Source of the DNA: Liolophura sinensis
Lineage: Eukaryota; Mollusca; Polyplacophora; Chitonida; Chitonidae
Direction of reading: 5' to 3'
NCBI RefSeq assembly: GCF_032854445.1
Contig: NC_088301.1
Coordinates: 7,744,281 to 7,808,280, forward strand
DNA: 64,000 nucleotides
The stretch's first letter is position 1. The number at the start of each line of letters is the position of its first letter. The notes beneath the pieces are model-generated. The model was not told where the DNA came from, did no database searches, and worked only from the letters and a program-made list of their open reading frames with translations. The translations under genes and the position numbers were made by a program. Below are positions 9,623 through 20,330 of this stretch, one piece after another.

Positions 9623-10141
9623 CTGCAAATAACAGAACATAAGAATCAAATGACTATGAGAGGCACGTACAAGTTTCAGCCTGGCAGAACGTTATTTCAG
9701 CTGTTAATTACCATTCCACTAGCCTCTTTGCAGAGGGATAAAACTATGATAGCGGTCAGTAGACACATGGCAACCAATTAACTTTCTAAAAAAAAAACCC
9801 CAAACAAATACAATTCACTGTCTTTCCATAGTGCCAGCACAGGGAGATTTTCTTCTTGTGGTACAACTAGTGTCTGTTCAACCTTGGCCTTGGGCAAGGA
9901 ATTTGGAGACTCTGAAGTAAAAGAGACAACTAGTCCAATGTGACCAATATGGTGGGAAAGTCTGCACAGTCTGTTAGAAACTTGCCCAAGGTCAGTGGTT
10001 TAGCCCTGCCACTCAAGTTACCGCCACCTTGTGAAAAATTCTTTGGTATGGTCTCTTAAAACAATCAAATAACTTGATCCTGAAAAAAATGTCTGCTTCG
10101 AGTTGATTAGACACAATATGATACTTATTGCCACAACTCAC
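9623..10141. other. Intron 13, unique sequence
   Basis: 519 bp without recognised repeats or coding signal. Confidence 0.55.
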
Positions 10142-10278
10142 CTGCGTCACAGTTACAGGCTGTACCTGGTTGGATACAGGTGTTGTTGTTAGCACAGTGA
10201 CAGTCTCCATGGTCAGTTGTTCCCAGGTAATCCAACACCCGTCCATCAGTTGTCTTAAACCAGGTCAGTTTACCCAGA
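10142..10278 (-). CDS. Coding exon 13: fibrinogen-C-like domain, CNCDAD segment
   Basis: Encodes about residues 781-826: LGKLTWFKTTDGRVLDYLG, then HGDCHCANNNTCIQPGTACNCDA. The cysteine-rich CxC...C...CNCDAD motif is diagnostic for the neurexin-IV/CNTNAP fibrinogen-like module. The acceptor is TTCACCTTCAG|T, phase 2, and the donor ACGCAG|GTGAGTT, phase 1. Confidence 0.93.
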
Positions 10279-10639
10279 CTGAAGGTGAATATTACACCAT
10301 TCAACATAAAATATTTGGAAGTTTCAGTCAATTCTTGACACATTTATGAAATAGCTCTTCAAAACTGATTTTCTTAGGGCTTACATGTATGACAAGTAAA
10401 AGATTTTATGACAAGTAAAGATTTTATACTAATTACAATCTGTCCACAACAATGAACACACCATCTAAAATCTCACTCCATGTCCCCTTTCTGTCCCCTC
10501 ACTTTTGTGGATGTAGGGGGGTTGACAAGCGCTCAACAACACTTGACTGGGTGTTTGCATAGTCTACCGTGTGTTAAAAACTACTTGCCGTCCTCCAATG
10601 TGGAAGCTTCTGTTCTGAAGTATCATATATTGCTCTCAC
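10279..10639. other. Intron 12, unique sequence
   Basis: 361 bp. It contains one short direct repeat (AAGTAAAGATTTTATG-like, about 10395-10425) and nothing else recognisable. Confidence 0.55.
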
Positions 10640-10732
10640 CTGAGCTTGGCATCTTTACACAGGTAACTGATGTGCTGTCGACACCCTAATGAACGCTCAG
10701 TGAGGGCCTTTAATGTAAACCTGTCCACGCCT
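10640..10732 (-). CDS. Coding exon 12: fibrinogen-C-like domain
   Basis: Encodes about residues 750-780: GVDRFTLKALTERSLGCRQHI, SYLCKDAKL. The CxQxIxYxC pattern is the conserved cysteine pair of CNTNAP fibrinogen-like domains. The acceptor is GATGTTTCAG|AG and the donor CTCAG|GTGAGAG, phase 2 to phase 2. Confidence 0.9.
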
Positions 10733-10939
10733 CTGAAACATCAAAAAATATTTATAAGGGAAGAATGATAGGTTATACACTGAACTGTACGGGGAGAGTC
10801 CATGAGATATTTCACAATTATGCATTCTACCATAGCATCTAAATTTCTAGAGACTATCCCAGAGATTTATGGCAATAATCGATCAGCTTAAATCCAACTG
10901 AATTTTTGCTACGTTAGAAAAGCCCAAATAATTATCTAT

Positions 10940-11175
10940 ACTAAATTACCTTGTAACCACTGAAAGCACAAATCACCTAAGACTCACCTGTAAGAGGTTT
11001 ACGCCTCAAAACCACTAAGGCACAATTGACCCTAGATTAACCAGCAGTAGGTTGTCACCACATACTAACTAAAGCCACAACTCACCCCAGACTCACCAGC
11101 AGCAGATTGTCATCGTAATACTAACTAAAGGCACAGCTCACCCCAGACTCACCTGTAGGAGATTTTCACCTTCCT
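10940..11175 (-). repeat. About 55-bp tandem array derived from exon 11 end and donor
   Basis: GACTCACCTG (antisense of CAG|GTGAGTC) at 11146 is the real donor. Copies start at 11090 (GACTCACCAG), 11035 (GATTAACCAG) and 10981 (GACTCACCTG), spaced 56, 55 and 54 bp, with a decayed fifth near 10944. Units contain exon-like antisense coding (AGGAGATTTTCACC and AGCAGATTGTCATC) plus intron CTAACTAAAGGCACA. The copies at 11090 and 10981 keep GTGAGT. Confidence 0.9.
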
Positions 11176-11387
11176 GCCTGGCTCTCCTATCTCCCTGGCC
11201 GTGAAGTTTTTAGGCAGGTTATGCTCTATGACTGTCAAGCCATATCCCTCCTGGGCCACCATGTGCTCCATGTCACAGTTCACGTAGACGGGTGAGAGAG
11301 GTCCATTCCCATCAGGGTCTACACGGTAGACACCTGAGCCTCTCCACCCCGCCTGGTAATACTCGTCACAGGTACGCAGGTAATTAG
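11153..11387 (-). CDS. Coding exon 11: N-terminal half of fibrinogen-C-like domain
   Basis: Encodes about residues 672-749: ANYLRTCDEYYQAG, GVYRVDPDGNGPLSPVYVNCDM, YGLTVIEHNLPKNF, VKISYR. GxYxVDPDGxGP and VNCDM are the fibrinogen-C/FReD hallmarks kept in CNTNAP proteins. The frame is open further upstream, but a start at 11387 (CCTATTGTAG|CT) is the only nearby acceptor in phase 1 that matches exon 10, and it gives the expected spacing from the EGF2 cysteine to TCDEY. The donor is CTACAG|GTGAGTC, phase 2. The donor region is copied about four times into the following intron. Confidence 0.87.
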
Positions 11388-11491
11388 CTACAATAGGCAT
11401 GATGGGAGTACACCTGTCAATCAGGCTCATTTACAAACAACAATAGTTGTATTTACAGGCATAGGGCTATGCTTTTGACTATGTATTTTTT

Positions 11492-11640
11492 CATTTATTT
11501 ATTTGATTGGTGTATAATGCGACACCCAAGGATTTTCACTCACGTCAGTTCTATGGGTGGAGGAAACCAGAGTGTCAAAGGTAAACCACTGAACTTTGGC
11601 AAGTCAATGATCACTTTTCCCACGTGTCAGCTTAAGACTT
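11492..11640 (-). mobile_element. SINE fragment, variant family
   Basis: Antisense TTTATTTATTTGATTGGTGT start, then ATGGGTGGAGGAAACCAGAG and TTTCCCACGTGTC, matching the variant family at 6035-6455 and 51680-51960. It lies in intron 10. Confidence 0.75.
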
Positions 11641-11944
11641 GTACAACACTGGGCGTACCAGTGGAGTTCATAATCACCAACAACATTTTCAAGAAGACTC
11701 CACTAAACCGTGAGGTGGAATCCACAAATTCCACTGAAAAAAAATGCTTTAGTTGTTGAAACAGTTGAATATTTACATTACTCCTGAATTTACTGAAAAC
11801 TAATAGGATGCCATGTGCAATAGTGAAATTTTTTGAAGACAAAGGTAAAGTGGGAAATCTGTTTACCCTCTGAAAAACTAACAATAATGGCAATAAATCC
11901 TTAACAGAATACTGGAAACATCCAACAAAATATCTGTGACTTAC

Positions 11945-12175
11945 CAAAATGGCAGGTTTTGCCGACATAGGGCACCCTGACACAGTCACAGACCACACCC
12001 TCCCAGTCTGACACACAGACACTGTCATGCTCACAAAGGTTCAGGCCCTTACACCGGTCCTTGAGGTCACATCCGTCTAGCACCACACCCACGGCCTGCT
12101 TACTCTGCACCATCACCAGGGGGTCAATCGTGCGTCCCTGAATCTTAAGGTGGCGCATACAACCCACAAACCCAC
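11945..12175 (-). CDS. Coding exon 10: end of LamG3 and complete EGF2
   Basis: Encodes about residues 595-671. LamG3 closes with GFVGCMRHLKIQGR and VVLDGC (Cys630). EGF2 follows with cysteines at 636, 642, 648, 657, 659 and 669 (CKGLNLCEHDSVC, CDC, TCHF). The acceptor is TTTTACAG|GT and the donor TTTTG|GTAAGTC, both phase 1. The exon matches the LamG2-EGF1 exon of CNTNAP proteins in content and leads straight into the fibrinogen-like domain. Confidence 0.92.
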
Positions 12176-13255
12176 CTGTAAAACAACATCAAAACTGGGC
12201 TATGAATTTTTTTTACTGATTTTTTTGTAAATAGTACATTCAGACTTTGCAGCATCATAAGATCTTCCTAATATCTACAGCTGTGAACTTCAATTGAAAT
12301 ATGATCACAAGTGGAAAAAAATCACTACACCAGAAGCTGAACATTAATTTACACTAGTTTCCAAACAGAATAAAATACATTCACATTTAAAACACTACAT
12401 CATGCATGTACGATTATTTTAGATCATAAAATAAACAGATCCATAAATTAAATTATTGTCAAACCATGAGAAACACTACATGCATACATGTATGACATAC
12501 GCATTTATCCTTCAAACACAAAGTGAACAGCACGAGAACCTGAATTTCCCACACTAGAAAAAAAAACTTCCTATTTACAGCCACTGTACTTAGTTTGCTG
12601 TTTTTCTTTTCTTTATTCCTTTATTTTTTGTTTTTTGTCCTTTTAAGAGTCGAAAGATAACATTTCCATGTACAATAAATGAGCTTCTGGTAGTCCACAT
12701 GCATCAATAATCTATTGATCAAAATGAAACAGAGTGATAACTGACATAAGTGATTAAATACATGGTTACGCAAAAGAACTGGTACTTCATAAATTCTATG
12801 AAAGGACAGTTTCTGAGTAACTTTTTCATTCAAAACAACAGAGTTTCCAAATCATGCATGGCCACAAAATGCATTTTAGAAAATTAATCTGGGGTTCAAG
12901 AAACCATAAGATTACAAATAGACAGCATTCAAAGGAAGGAAGTGAATATTAAATGAACAAGCATTGAAAATAGGATGAAAGAGCTACATGTAGCATTGCG
13001 AACAGGATGAAGGCACTGCATGTAGCATTGCGAACGGGATAAGGTACTAGTAGGGCAACTGGGATGATGGTACTGGCAAATGAATGGAATATTGTGTTTC
13101 TGCTACAGGGCAGGTTTGTGACAGTGTGCAGGTATGTAAATATACAGGTAAGACATACTTCAACCCTACCAATGAACTCAGAAAATAAAATATTATTTTG
13201 TCATTAGAAGTTTTGCTATTATTTTGTTCAACTCTTGGAGTGCTATGTCCCTTAT

Positions 13256-13412
13256 TGTATTTATTTATTTGATTGGTGTTTTATGCTGTACTCAAAAAGA
13301 CGTCATTTATATTACAACTAGCATTACGAGGCCGATGCAAATCCCACAACCATCAGCAGCTTACTGGCGGATCTTCCCACGTACAACCAGAGAGAAGCCA
13401 ACATGAGTTAGA
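13256..13412 (-). mobile_element. SINE, truncated and diverged
   Basis: Antisense TTTGATTGGTGTTTTATGC start, then CCCACAACCATCAGCAG and AGAGAAGCCAACATGAG, and it ends at GACTTGAACTCA inside the B-box region. Confidence 0.8.
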
Positions 13413-13993
13413 CTTGAACTCAGTTTCCCTTATAAACATAGTTTCCCTTATAAATTAAAGTCAAGTTGCTATGAATAAAGAATTCACATTCAAGGTTAAC
13501 CTTTTACCTGTTAAAACCTTAGATTTCCCTGGAAAAACAACTTGACTGTTAGATCTATACACAAGAGCAAGTTTAAATCTTATACAATGTTACTGGTCAC
13601 AAAACCAACTCTGTACAGCAATTTCTGATCAGCTTCGCAGGGGGTAGACATTCACATGAGTTCACTGCAGTAGATCTGTTTCTACATATAAATTTGTCTG
13701 ATACATTCTCATTAACAAAACATCCGGCATGCCATGAAATAACAAAAAATGCAAATTTGCAAAACAAAAATAAATACCCTTTATGCCTGCAAACAAATAA
13801 AAAACAAAAGACAACTTAGACCATAAAACAATGAATACAAATAAGAAAACAAAAAAGTATGAACATCAATCAGACTGAATAAGTTTGGGAATGACGTGGG
13901 CAATGCTTGTCCCAAATACATGTACATGTGTATATCTTGCTTGGTGCAATGTGACGTCAGTCAGGTTTATGAGTGGGATGCAAAGTCCTAAAA

Positions 13994-14866
13994 GTTGTCT
14001 AAATTATACAGCCTATGAATTACAACATTATATTGTGTTGTATAAATGGTATAGCCTATGAATAACAACATTATATTATGTTGTCTAAATGGTACAGCCT
14101 ATGAATTATAACATTATATTGTGTTGTATAAATGGTACAGCCAATGAATTACAACATTATATTGTGTTGTCTAAATGGTACAGCCTATGAATTACAACAT
14201 TATATTATGTTGTCTAAATGGTACAGCCTATGAATTATAACATTATATTGTGTTGTATAAATGGTATAGCCAATGAATTACAACATTATATTGTGTTGTC
14301 TAAATGGTACAGCCAATGAATTACAACATTATATTGTGTTGTCTAAATGGTATAGCCAATGAATTACAACATTATATTGTGTTGTCTAAATGGTACAGCC
14401 AATGAATTACAACATTATATTGTGTTGTCTAAATGGTACAGCCAATGAATTACAACATTATATTGTGTTGTCTAAATGGTACAGCCTATGAATTACAACA
14501 TTATATTGTGTTGTCTAAATGGTACAGCCTATGAATTACAACATTATATTGTGTTGTCTAAATGGTACAGCCTATGAATTTCAACATTATATTGTGTTGT
14601 CTAAATGGTACAGCCTATGAATTTCAACATTATATTGTGTTGTCTAAATGGTACAGCCAATGAATTACAACATTATATTGTGTTGTCTAAATGGTACAGC
14701 CTATGAATTACAACATTATATTGTGTTGTCTAAATGGTACAGCCTATGAATTACAACAATATATTGTGTTGTCTAAATGGTACAGCCTATGAATTACAAC
14801 ATTATATTGTGTTGTCTAAATGGTACAGCCTACGAATTACAACAATATATTGTGTCGTCTAAATGA
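13994..14866. repeat. 43-bp minisatellite, about 20 copies
   Basis: The unit begins TCTAAATGGTACAGCC and runs through TATGAATTACAACATT to ATATTGTGTTG. Most units differ only by CCTATG or CCAATG. The first third carries extra variants (TATAAATGG, ATTATGTTG) that recur as a three-unit block near 14077 and 14206, so expansion involved blocks of units. Confidence 0.95.
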
Positions 14867-15432
14867 AGTATAACTTTATCACAAAAAATAAAATTTTTCT
14901 TTCTTAAATACTGTATTTATAGCTCCAATACAATCATTAATGTCTTTGTGGCTGAAAACAGAACGCACTGTGTATACCTTCATTTACACCAGGTCAAACA
15001 GTATAAATAATGGCATTTTTTTACCTGATGTTTTTCACGAATGCATGTATATAGTTTCACCCACACAAATCAAGATCACAAGCAGATCAATGATACATGT
15101 AATCTACAAATTGTGAAGCTCAATTTTGTCTCAGTACAAGTTATTCCACCGTCACTCTTCTGTTTACCTTTTGTCACAAGCCTGGATACAAAAAGCACGT
15201 ACAACAACCAGTTCTTCATGAACTGTGCAACATATTTTTCTACATTTTTCATCCATGTTTCTTTTATCGATCCCCATGAGAATTTACATGATTATTAGTA
15301 GTATTATTACTACACCAGAATGTTCAGCAATTAGAATTGAACCCAAATTCCTATCTTAAGGTAAGAATTTTTGCAAAATAATTAATAAACTGTTCCTTGT
15401 GTATCAGGACAGAGTATCGAGCCCGAGCTTAC

Positions 15433-15542
15433 TTTTGTATCTCCTCAGCCCATGCCCAATCACAATGTTCCCGCGGTGGTTCAGAGGACGTCTGTACTTC
15501 TCAGATATGATCTGTTTACCGTCTAGCCGCAACCACACTTGT
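15433..15542 (-). CDS. Coding exon 9: LamG3, late strands
   Basis: Encodes about residues 558-594: QVWLRLDGKQIISEKYRR, then LNHRGNIVIGHGLRRYK, matching the LamG strand pair before the GFxGC block. The acceptor is TTTTTCAG|ACAA, phase 2, and the donor CAAAA|GTAAGC, phase 1. Confidence 0.9.
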
Positions 15543-15889
15543 CTGAAAAACACAACAATATACATGTACCAATAACAAAGTACCCAATCAAATAGTAGTT
15601 TTCCTTAATTATCGAATGCAGAGTGATTTAAGCTCAGGTTTGTGACACATGAGTGCTTAACACGTTACTCAACTCAACCAATCGCTTGCAGTTGGTTTCA
15701 GTCTCTGATGGACACACGACTTTGGAATGAAGCAGCATATAAGTAACCACTGGAGTACAACTTCAGCGGAGTTGTTGTTATTTAACACACATCAGGGTTT
15801 AACTCAACACTTGTGTTGAGTTGAGTCACACACTAATCTCTTGTCCATGCCGAGTTTTACATAGTGCCTGGTGTGAGCATGTGCCTTAC
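15543..15889. other. Intron 8, unique sequence
   Basis: 347 bp. It contains a locally self-complementary set of GAGTTGAGT and ACTCAACTCAAC motifs (15663-15830). No coding or mobile-element signal was seen. Confidence 0.5.
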
Positions 15890-16026
15890 CTGTTGACATA
15901 GGTCAGCTGAAGTGAGTGCCACATGGCATCATTCACCTTCTCCCCAATAGACAGGTCCTGAGTGAAGTTGGGAAACCGTGAGCTGGGTTTGTAATGTAAC
16001 ATCACCTCACCATTGGAGATCCACAC
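15890..16026 (-). CDS. Coding exon 8: LamG3 middle
   Basis: Encodes about residues 513-557: VWISNGEVMLHYKPSSRF, then LSIGEKVNDAMWHSLQLTYVNR with the LamG WHSLxL block. The acceptor CATTTTCAG|GTG is phase 0 and the donor AACAG|GTAAGGC phase 2. It joins exon 7 as DIGDLE-VWISNGEV and exon 9 as YVNR-QVWLRLDG without gaps. Confidence 0.92.
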
Positions 16027-16613
16027 CTGAAAATGGCAATCAAACATTAACCTGTGTTGGATAAGCTTCTTGATTAAAAGGATGATTGACAGGCCATATG
16101 GACCACCCACATTAGGTCTACTCAGAGCTCTAGTTTCAAACACTTGTACTTGTATTAGGGTAAATTATAACAAATCATTAATATTGGATTTAAAACTTCG
16201 ACTCTTGTTCAGAGCTCTGTTTGCTCCAATTTTCCTTTTATGTTATGAGCGTATAAGTACAAGTATAAGTACATTCTGGTACATATATTAGAAAGTGTTT
16301 TCTCGTTTAATTAAGTTGAAAAATATATAAAACATGAAATAGATTTGGGAAGAGAGGATATTTCTTTTCAGAATAAAGAAATGCAGGAATTCTAGCCAAT
16401 TTTCTTTTACAAATTCAATTTGAAAAAAAAAATGTAAAAACTCAGTATTTTGTTTGCGTCTACATCAAAATTTTTTTTCTTTTTTCACAGCATTTGATAC
16501 CAGTCACTAGGCCCTGACTTTTGAAGTCCAAAACAGGAAAGTGAGTAAAAAAACTCCTGGGGTGTCAAAATATACATACATGACCATACAACATGTCAAG
16601 AGGGAACACTCAC
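16027..16613. other. Intron 7, unique sequence
   Basis: 587 bp, AT-rich with A and T homopolymers near 16420-16480. Nothing else was recognised. Confidence 0.5.
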
Positions 16614-16933
16614 CTCTAAATCACCAATATCATAGCCAACCTCTTTGTCTGGGGCTATCAGTTCAGTGTGGACAAGCACCGCCTCATGCAAAACGGTGCG
16701 GAACTCTAGCTGCACCATCAGCCGGGCGTTTTCCTCATTCTCTACCAGCACCATTGTCCCGCTACGAGGGAATGTGATTGGTGGGTCATCCACCGGGTCA
16801 CAGCCCAGTTTTATCTTCCGTCCACCGCTGTACTTTGTTTTGTTGTTGTTCTTGTTAATGTTGTACAGTACAGAGACCTCATCCACATAGACATTGCGCA
16901 GACATCCCACAAAGTTCTGGGTGACCTTGAGAC
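16614..16933 (-). CDS. Coding exon 7: end of LamG2, start of LamG3
   Basis: Encodes about residues 406-512 and is the longest internal exon (320 bp). LamG2 ends with NFVGCLRNVYVDEV and the closing cysteine GCDP at 450. An Asn/Lys-rich loop (NINKNNNKTKYSGG) sits inside it. LamG3 begins DDPPITFPRSGTMVLVE and continues LMVQLEFRTVLHEAVLVHTEL. The acceptor is TTGACACAG|GT, phase 1, and the donor GAG|GTGAGTG, phase 0. There is no EGF between LamG2 and LamG3, as in CNTNAP proteins. Confidence 0.92.
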
Positions 16934-18009
16934 CTGTGTCAAAGGTCAGAATTCAATTGAGATTACCATGCATCTTTATGTTTACCTTAAATCAGTGTCC
17001 AAAATCAAGAGAGACTTGTATATAACGGGGCAATTTAAATAATAAATTTTAATAATAAAATTAAAAAAAAATATATAATCCACAAAAAGACACTAAAAAC
17101 TTGTGTTTAAAGAGTAAATTTAATATATTCTAACATGTTTAATGTTATTTGTTTCATTCGTTACAAGTTTAGTTATATTCACACTGATACCCTTAGGTTA
17201 AGCAAATTTTTATTGAAACTCAGTGAGTTATTGATCTATTGATTTAAATGTATAAATTCATGATTGTGGCATAACTTATTTATTTTACTGGTAATGAACG
17301 CAGTAATTTCATTTATCCCATGGCTGACTGTTTTCTGATTGAAGGAAACAGAAGTGCCTGCTCTAAACCTTCAACCCTTATACACGCGACATAATGTGAG
17401 ATCAAAGTGTAGGCCAAACTGGTGGAAAGCAAGTTATCTCCAATGGCTCTACAGGCGCAGTCAACTGTTTATTTCCACTGAAGTCCTAAGAACAGTGGAG
17501 AAAGCTTAGGGAATCTTGAAGAACCAATGTCCAAAACACTAAGTTATAAAGAATGTACCATGCCCAACTAGCAAAAAACTAAATTGCTTACAATATTTGT
17601 AGATATTCTCATGAGAAGATAATTTTATTTCAGGTCAAATGTTTAATATTTGAGTAATCAGAAAGGAAGATGCAAGCCATGAAGTCTTTATAGCCTTAGA
17701 AAATAGAACAGAAAAGTGCAAATTCAGTTCAATATATGGTTGCCCTCGCTTACAGTCATACTCAAAACAGATTTCCGAAGATGTCTGAAAGATGGTTCAA
17801 GGACTCCAAGAAGAAATAATTACCAGTGATGGTTTAAGAATTACAGAATGATATTATTGTAACTTGAGGGTTAAGACCACTTTGGTAATATGTCAACTAC
17901 ACACTGCTGCTGATGATTTATGAACAGGGGAATTATACACATGTATAAGCTTGAACAACCATCTTATGGAAAAAAAAAAAAAGAAAACTAAAGAATTACA
18001 GTAACTACC

Positions 18010-18216
18010 CTAATTCCTCAACCTTTTTGCAAATGACAGAGCAGCTTTCAGCAGAATTTATGCACATTTTTGATTGGATTTTGGAGACAAGACTACATTA
18101 GTTGGATTGGCCAATTTCATGGCTACACACAAAGTACTTCAGTCAAAATTATGTCTTCAGAATATGTTTGAACAAACAACTTGCAAACATGGGAAAAGGT
18201 TGAACAATCACGGTAA
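18010..18216. mobile_element. MITE-like element, copy 1
   Basis: It begins TAATTCCTCAACCTTTTTGC and ends with the inverted counterpart GGAAAAGGTTGAACAATCA. Internal text shared with the other copies includes GATTTTGGAGACAAGACTAC, TTGGATTGGCCAATTTC and a CTTCAGAATATG-like block. No coding capacity is visible. Confidence 0.75.
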
Positions 18217-18229
18217 GTAATGTAACTTG

Positions 18230-18600
18230 GGTTTAATGTCACATTAGTACGACATCAACTAAATGGAATAACTGATGGTTTATCATTAACTGGATGATGT
18301 GATTTAAAACCACATTATTAATGATGGCTAATGAAAAAGTGGATGATGTAACTCGTGATTTAAAACCACATCATTAATGATGGCTCATGAAAAAGTGGAT
18401 AATGTAACTCGTGATTTAAAACCACATCATTAATGATGGCTCATGAAAAAGTGGATCATGTAACTCGTGATTTAAAACCACATCATTAATGATGGCTTAT
18501 GAAAAAGTGGATAATGTAACTCGTGATTTAAAACCACATTATTAATGATGGCTTATGAAAAATTGGATGTAACTTGTGGTTAAATTTACCACCACAACAA
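18230..18600. repeat. 56-bp tandem array
   Basis: GATTTAAAACCACATTATTA begins at 18301 and recurs at 18357, 18413 and onwards at 56-bp spacing. Units include ATGATGGCTCATGAAAAAG and TGGATAATGTAACTC. About five good units are flanked by degenerate ones down to 18780. No similarity to the neighbouring exons was seen. Confidence 0.9.
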
Positions 18601-19695
18601 TTTATAACAACCAATAACAACCATTAATGAATAACTGGATGATATAACTTATGGTTTATCACCACAAACGTAACACATCAACAACAGTCTGAACGGATGA
18701 TATAACGCGTGGTTTACCACCACATTTTTACTGTACCAACCAAACGGTATGGATGATGGTTTATGAAATAAGCTGATGATCAAGACCACAAAAGCTCAGG
18801 AAAAAAGCAATAATCAGTCAAAACGATGAATCTGTTTTCCCGCCAAGACAAGAAAAGCCATTATATACATTTAACAAAGATTTACATGTATGCAATATTG
18901 TAGCAGATTCCTAACAGCCTGTGCAAGAAGCATTTTGACAATCTATCTGACCATCTTCACTTCACACAATGAATGCAGGTACAAAACCAATGATATAATG
19001 CTGTCAATGATAATTTGGGACAAAACCGGGCACCATCCAATCTGAATTACCTCTCATGGGGTCAATCGTCCATGCAGCTACGCATAAATCAAGTTAAATC
19101 AAGTTAAATCAAAACAAAGTGCCCATTGGCAAAAGATTTATCCCTTTGCTCTTAAATAAGTAACATATGTAATATAGGATTCACTGGACAACTTATGCTT
19201 GTACACTTTCACTGGCAGTCAGGAACTGAGAAATAAGTCTGTGAAATTAAAAGTTTCAAACACAGAAAACAAAACCTGTCCCCCCCCCAAAAAAAAAGAG
19301 AAAAAAAAAAGAAATTCAGCATTGATTTTTATTTACTTCATCTCTTTTGTTTATTTATATTCTACATAGATGTCATGATTTTATTACAAAATACAATTTG
19401 TAGTTTGTGGTGGTCTTTTGTGGGATCTCCCAGGTGTCCTCCACTCAAAAACCTGACCACAGTGAATTACATGTGTTCACTTAATAAATAATTATTTATT
19501 CCTTTGATTGGAATTTTATGTCATACTATTATTAAATAAATATTAAAATCACCAATCAAAAGCTATTCATTTATCACTTATACATCCTACATGTACTTGA
19601 ACCAAAATCAGTTAAAACTTAGAAAAATACAGAATATCTGAAAAATTTGCAGCACAAGCATCTGTAAAAAGAATTGAGAATATAAACAAGGGTAC

Positions 19696-19850
19696 CTCTA
19701 GTGCGGACAAAGTTGTGGCCTCCACCAAAGTAGATGTTTGGGTCGAGACTAAGATAATGGTTGGACTCTCTCGTTCGTCTTCGCCGTACCACTCCATCCA
19801 GGTGAACCTCCACCAGTGAACCTTGGTGATGAATCGTCAAGTTATGCCAC
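19696..19850 (-). CDS. Coding exon 6: LamG2, WH strand
   Basis: Encodes about residues 354-405: WHNLTIHHQGSLVEVHLDG, VVRRRRTRESNHYLSLD, NIYFGGGHNFVRTRG. The previous exon ends in DNRR, so the join recreates LDNRRWHNLTI, the classical LamG DxxWH block. The acceptor is GCATTCAG|GTGG, phase 2. The donor AGAG|GTACCC, phase 1, is weak for a U1 site. The basic RRRR stretch is a visible oddity but is in frame. Confidence 0.9.
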
Positions 19851-20160
19851 CTGAATGCATTCATGATAGTATGGTAAAAATATAACCACGTATACATACA
19901 TGAAGAACCATTGACCTTCTATACAATAACACTTACACTCCACTACAGTGAGGGATAAAGTTTGTCACATCAGGAGTCATTTTTCATCTAAAATCAAGAA
20001 AATGTTAACGTATACCTGTTATAAGGCGTATTTCATAAGCAACTTGCATGCAAAGAATTGACAAGTAAGTGTAATATTTAAGCTCGTCTTTTAACATTCA
20101 TTACATTTTGAGTGGCTGGATCTGTGCACCTAGCTGTCAAGGGTAACAGAAACTGCATAC

Positions 20161-20330
20161 ATTTGATTGATTGACTGATTGATTTGATTGTTCTTTAATA
20201 CCAAACTCAAGAATTTTGTACTTATATGTAAGTGATGTCGCTCACGTTTATGGATGGAGGAAACCGGATTGCCCAGTTTTGGCATCTTACTGACGACCTT
20301 TAACATGTGTGACACACACACCTGTATGTC
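20161..20330 (-). mobile_element. SINE fragment, variant family
   Basis: Antisense TTTGATTGTTCTTTAATACC, then TCAAGAATTTTGTACTTAT, ATGGATGGAGGAAACCGGAT and GACCTTTAACATGTGTGAC. It belongs to the variant family also seen at 45972 and 51680. Confidence 0.7.

Larger units (their letters stand above)
12176..15432. other. Intron 9
   Basis: 3.3 kb. It holds a short degenerate repeat at 12960-13080 (GCATTGCGAACRGGAT twice), a SINE at 13256-13412 and the 43-bp array at 13994-14866. Other parts, including 12200-12950 and 14870-15430, are AT-rich with no coding signature. Confidence 0.6.
16934..19695. other. Intron 6
   Basis: 2.8 kb. It contains a MITE-like element (18010-18216) and a 56-bp array (18230-18600, with decayed units to about 18780). 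A SINE-like tail remnant lies near 19480-19540. The remainder is AT-rich and appears non-coding. Confidence 0.6.

Noticed and set aside
11388-11430. Longer exon 11 starting at the acceptor TTGACAG (11414)
   Set aside because: It would enter in phase 2 whereas exon 10 leaves in phase 1. The acceptor at 11388 gives correct phase and domain spacing.
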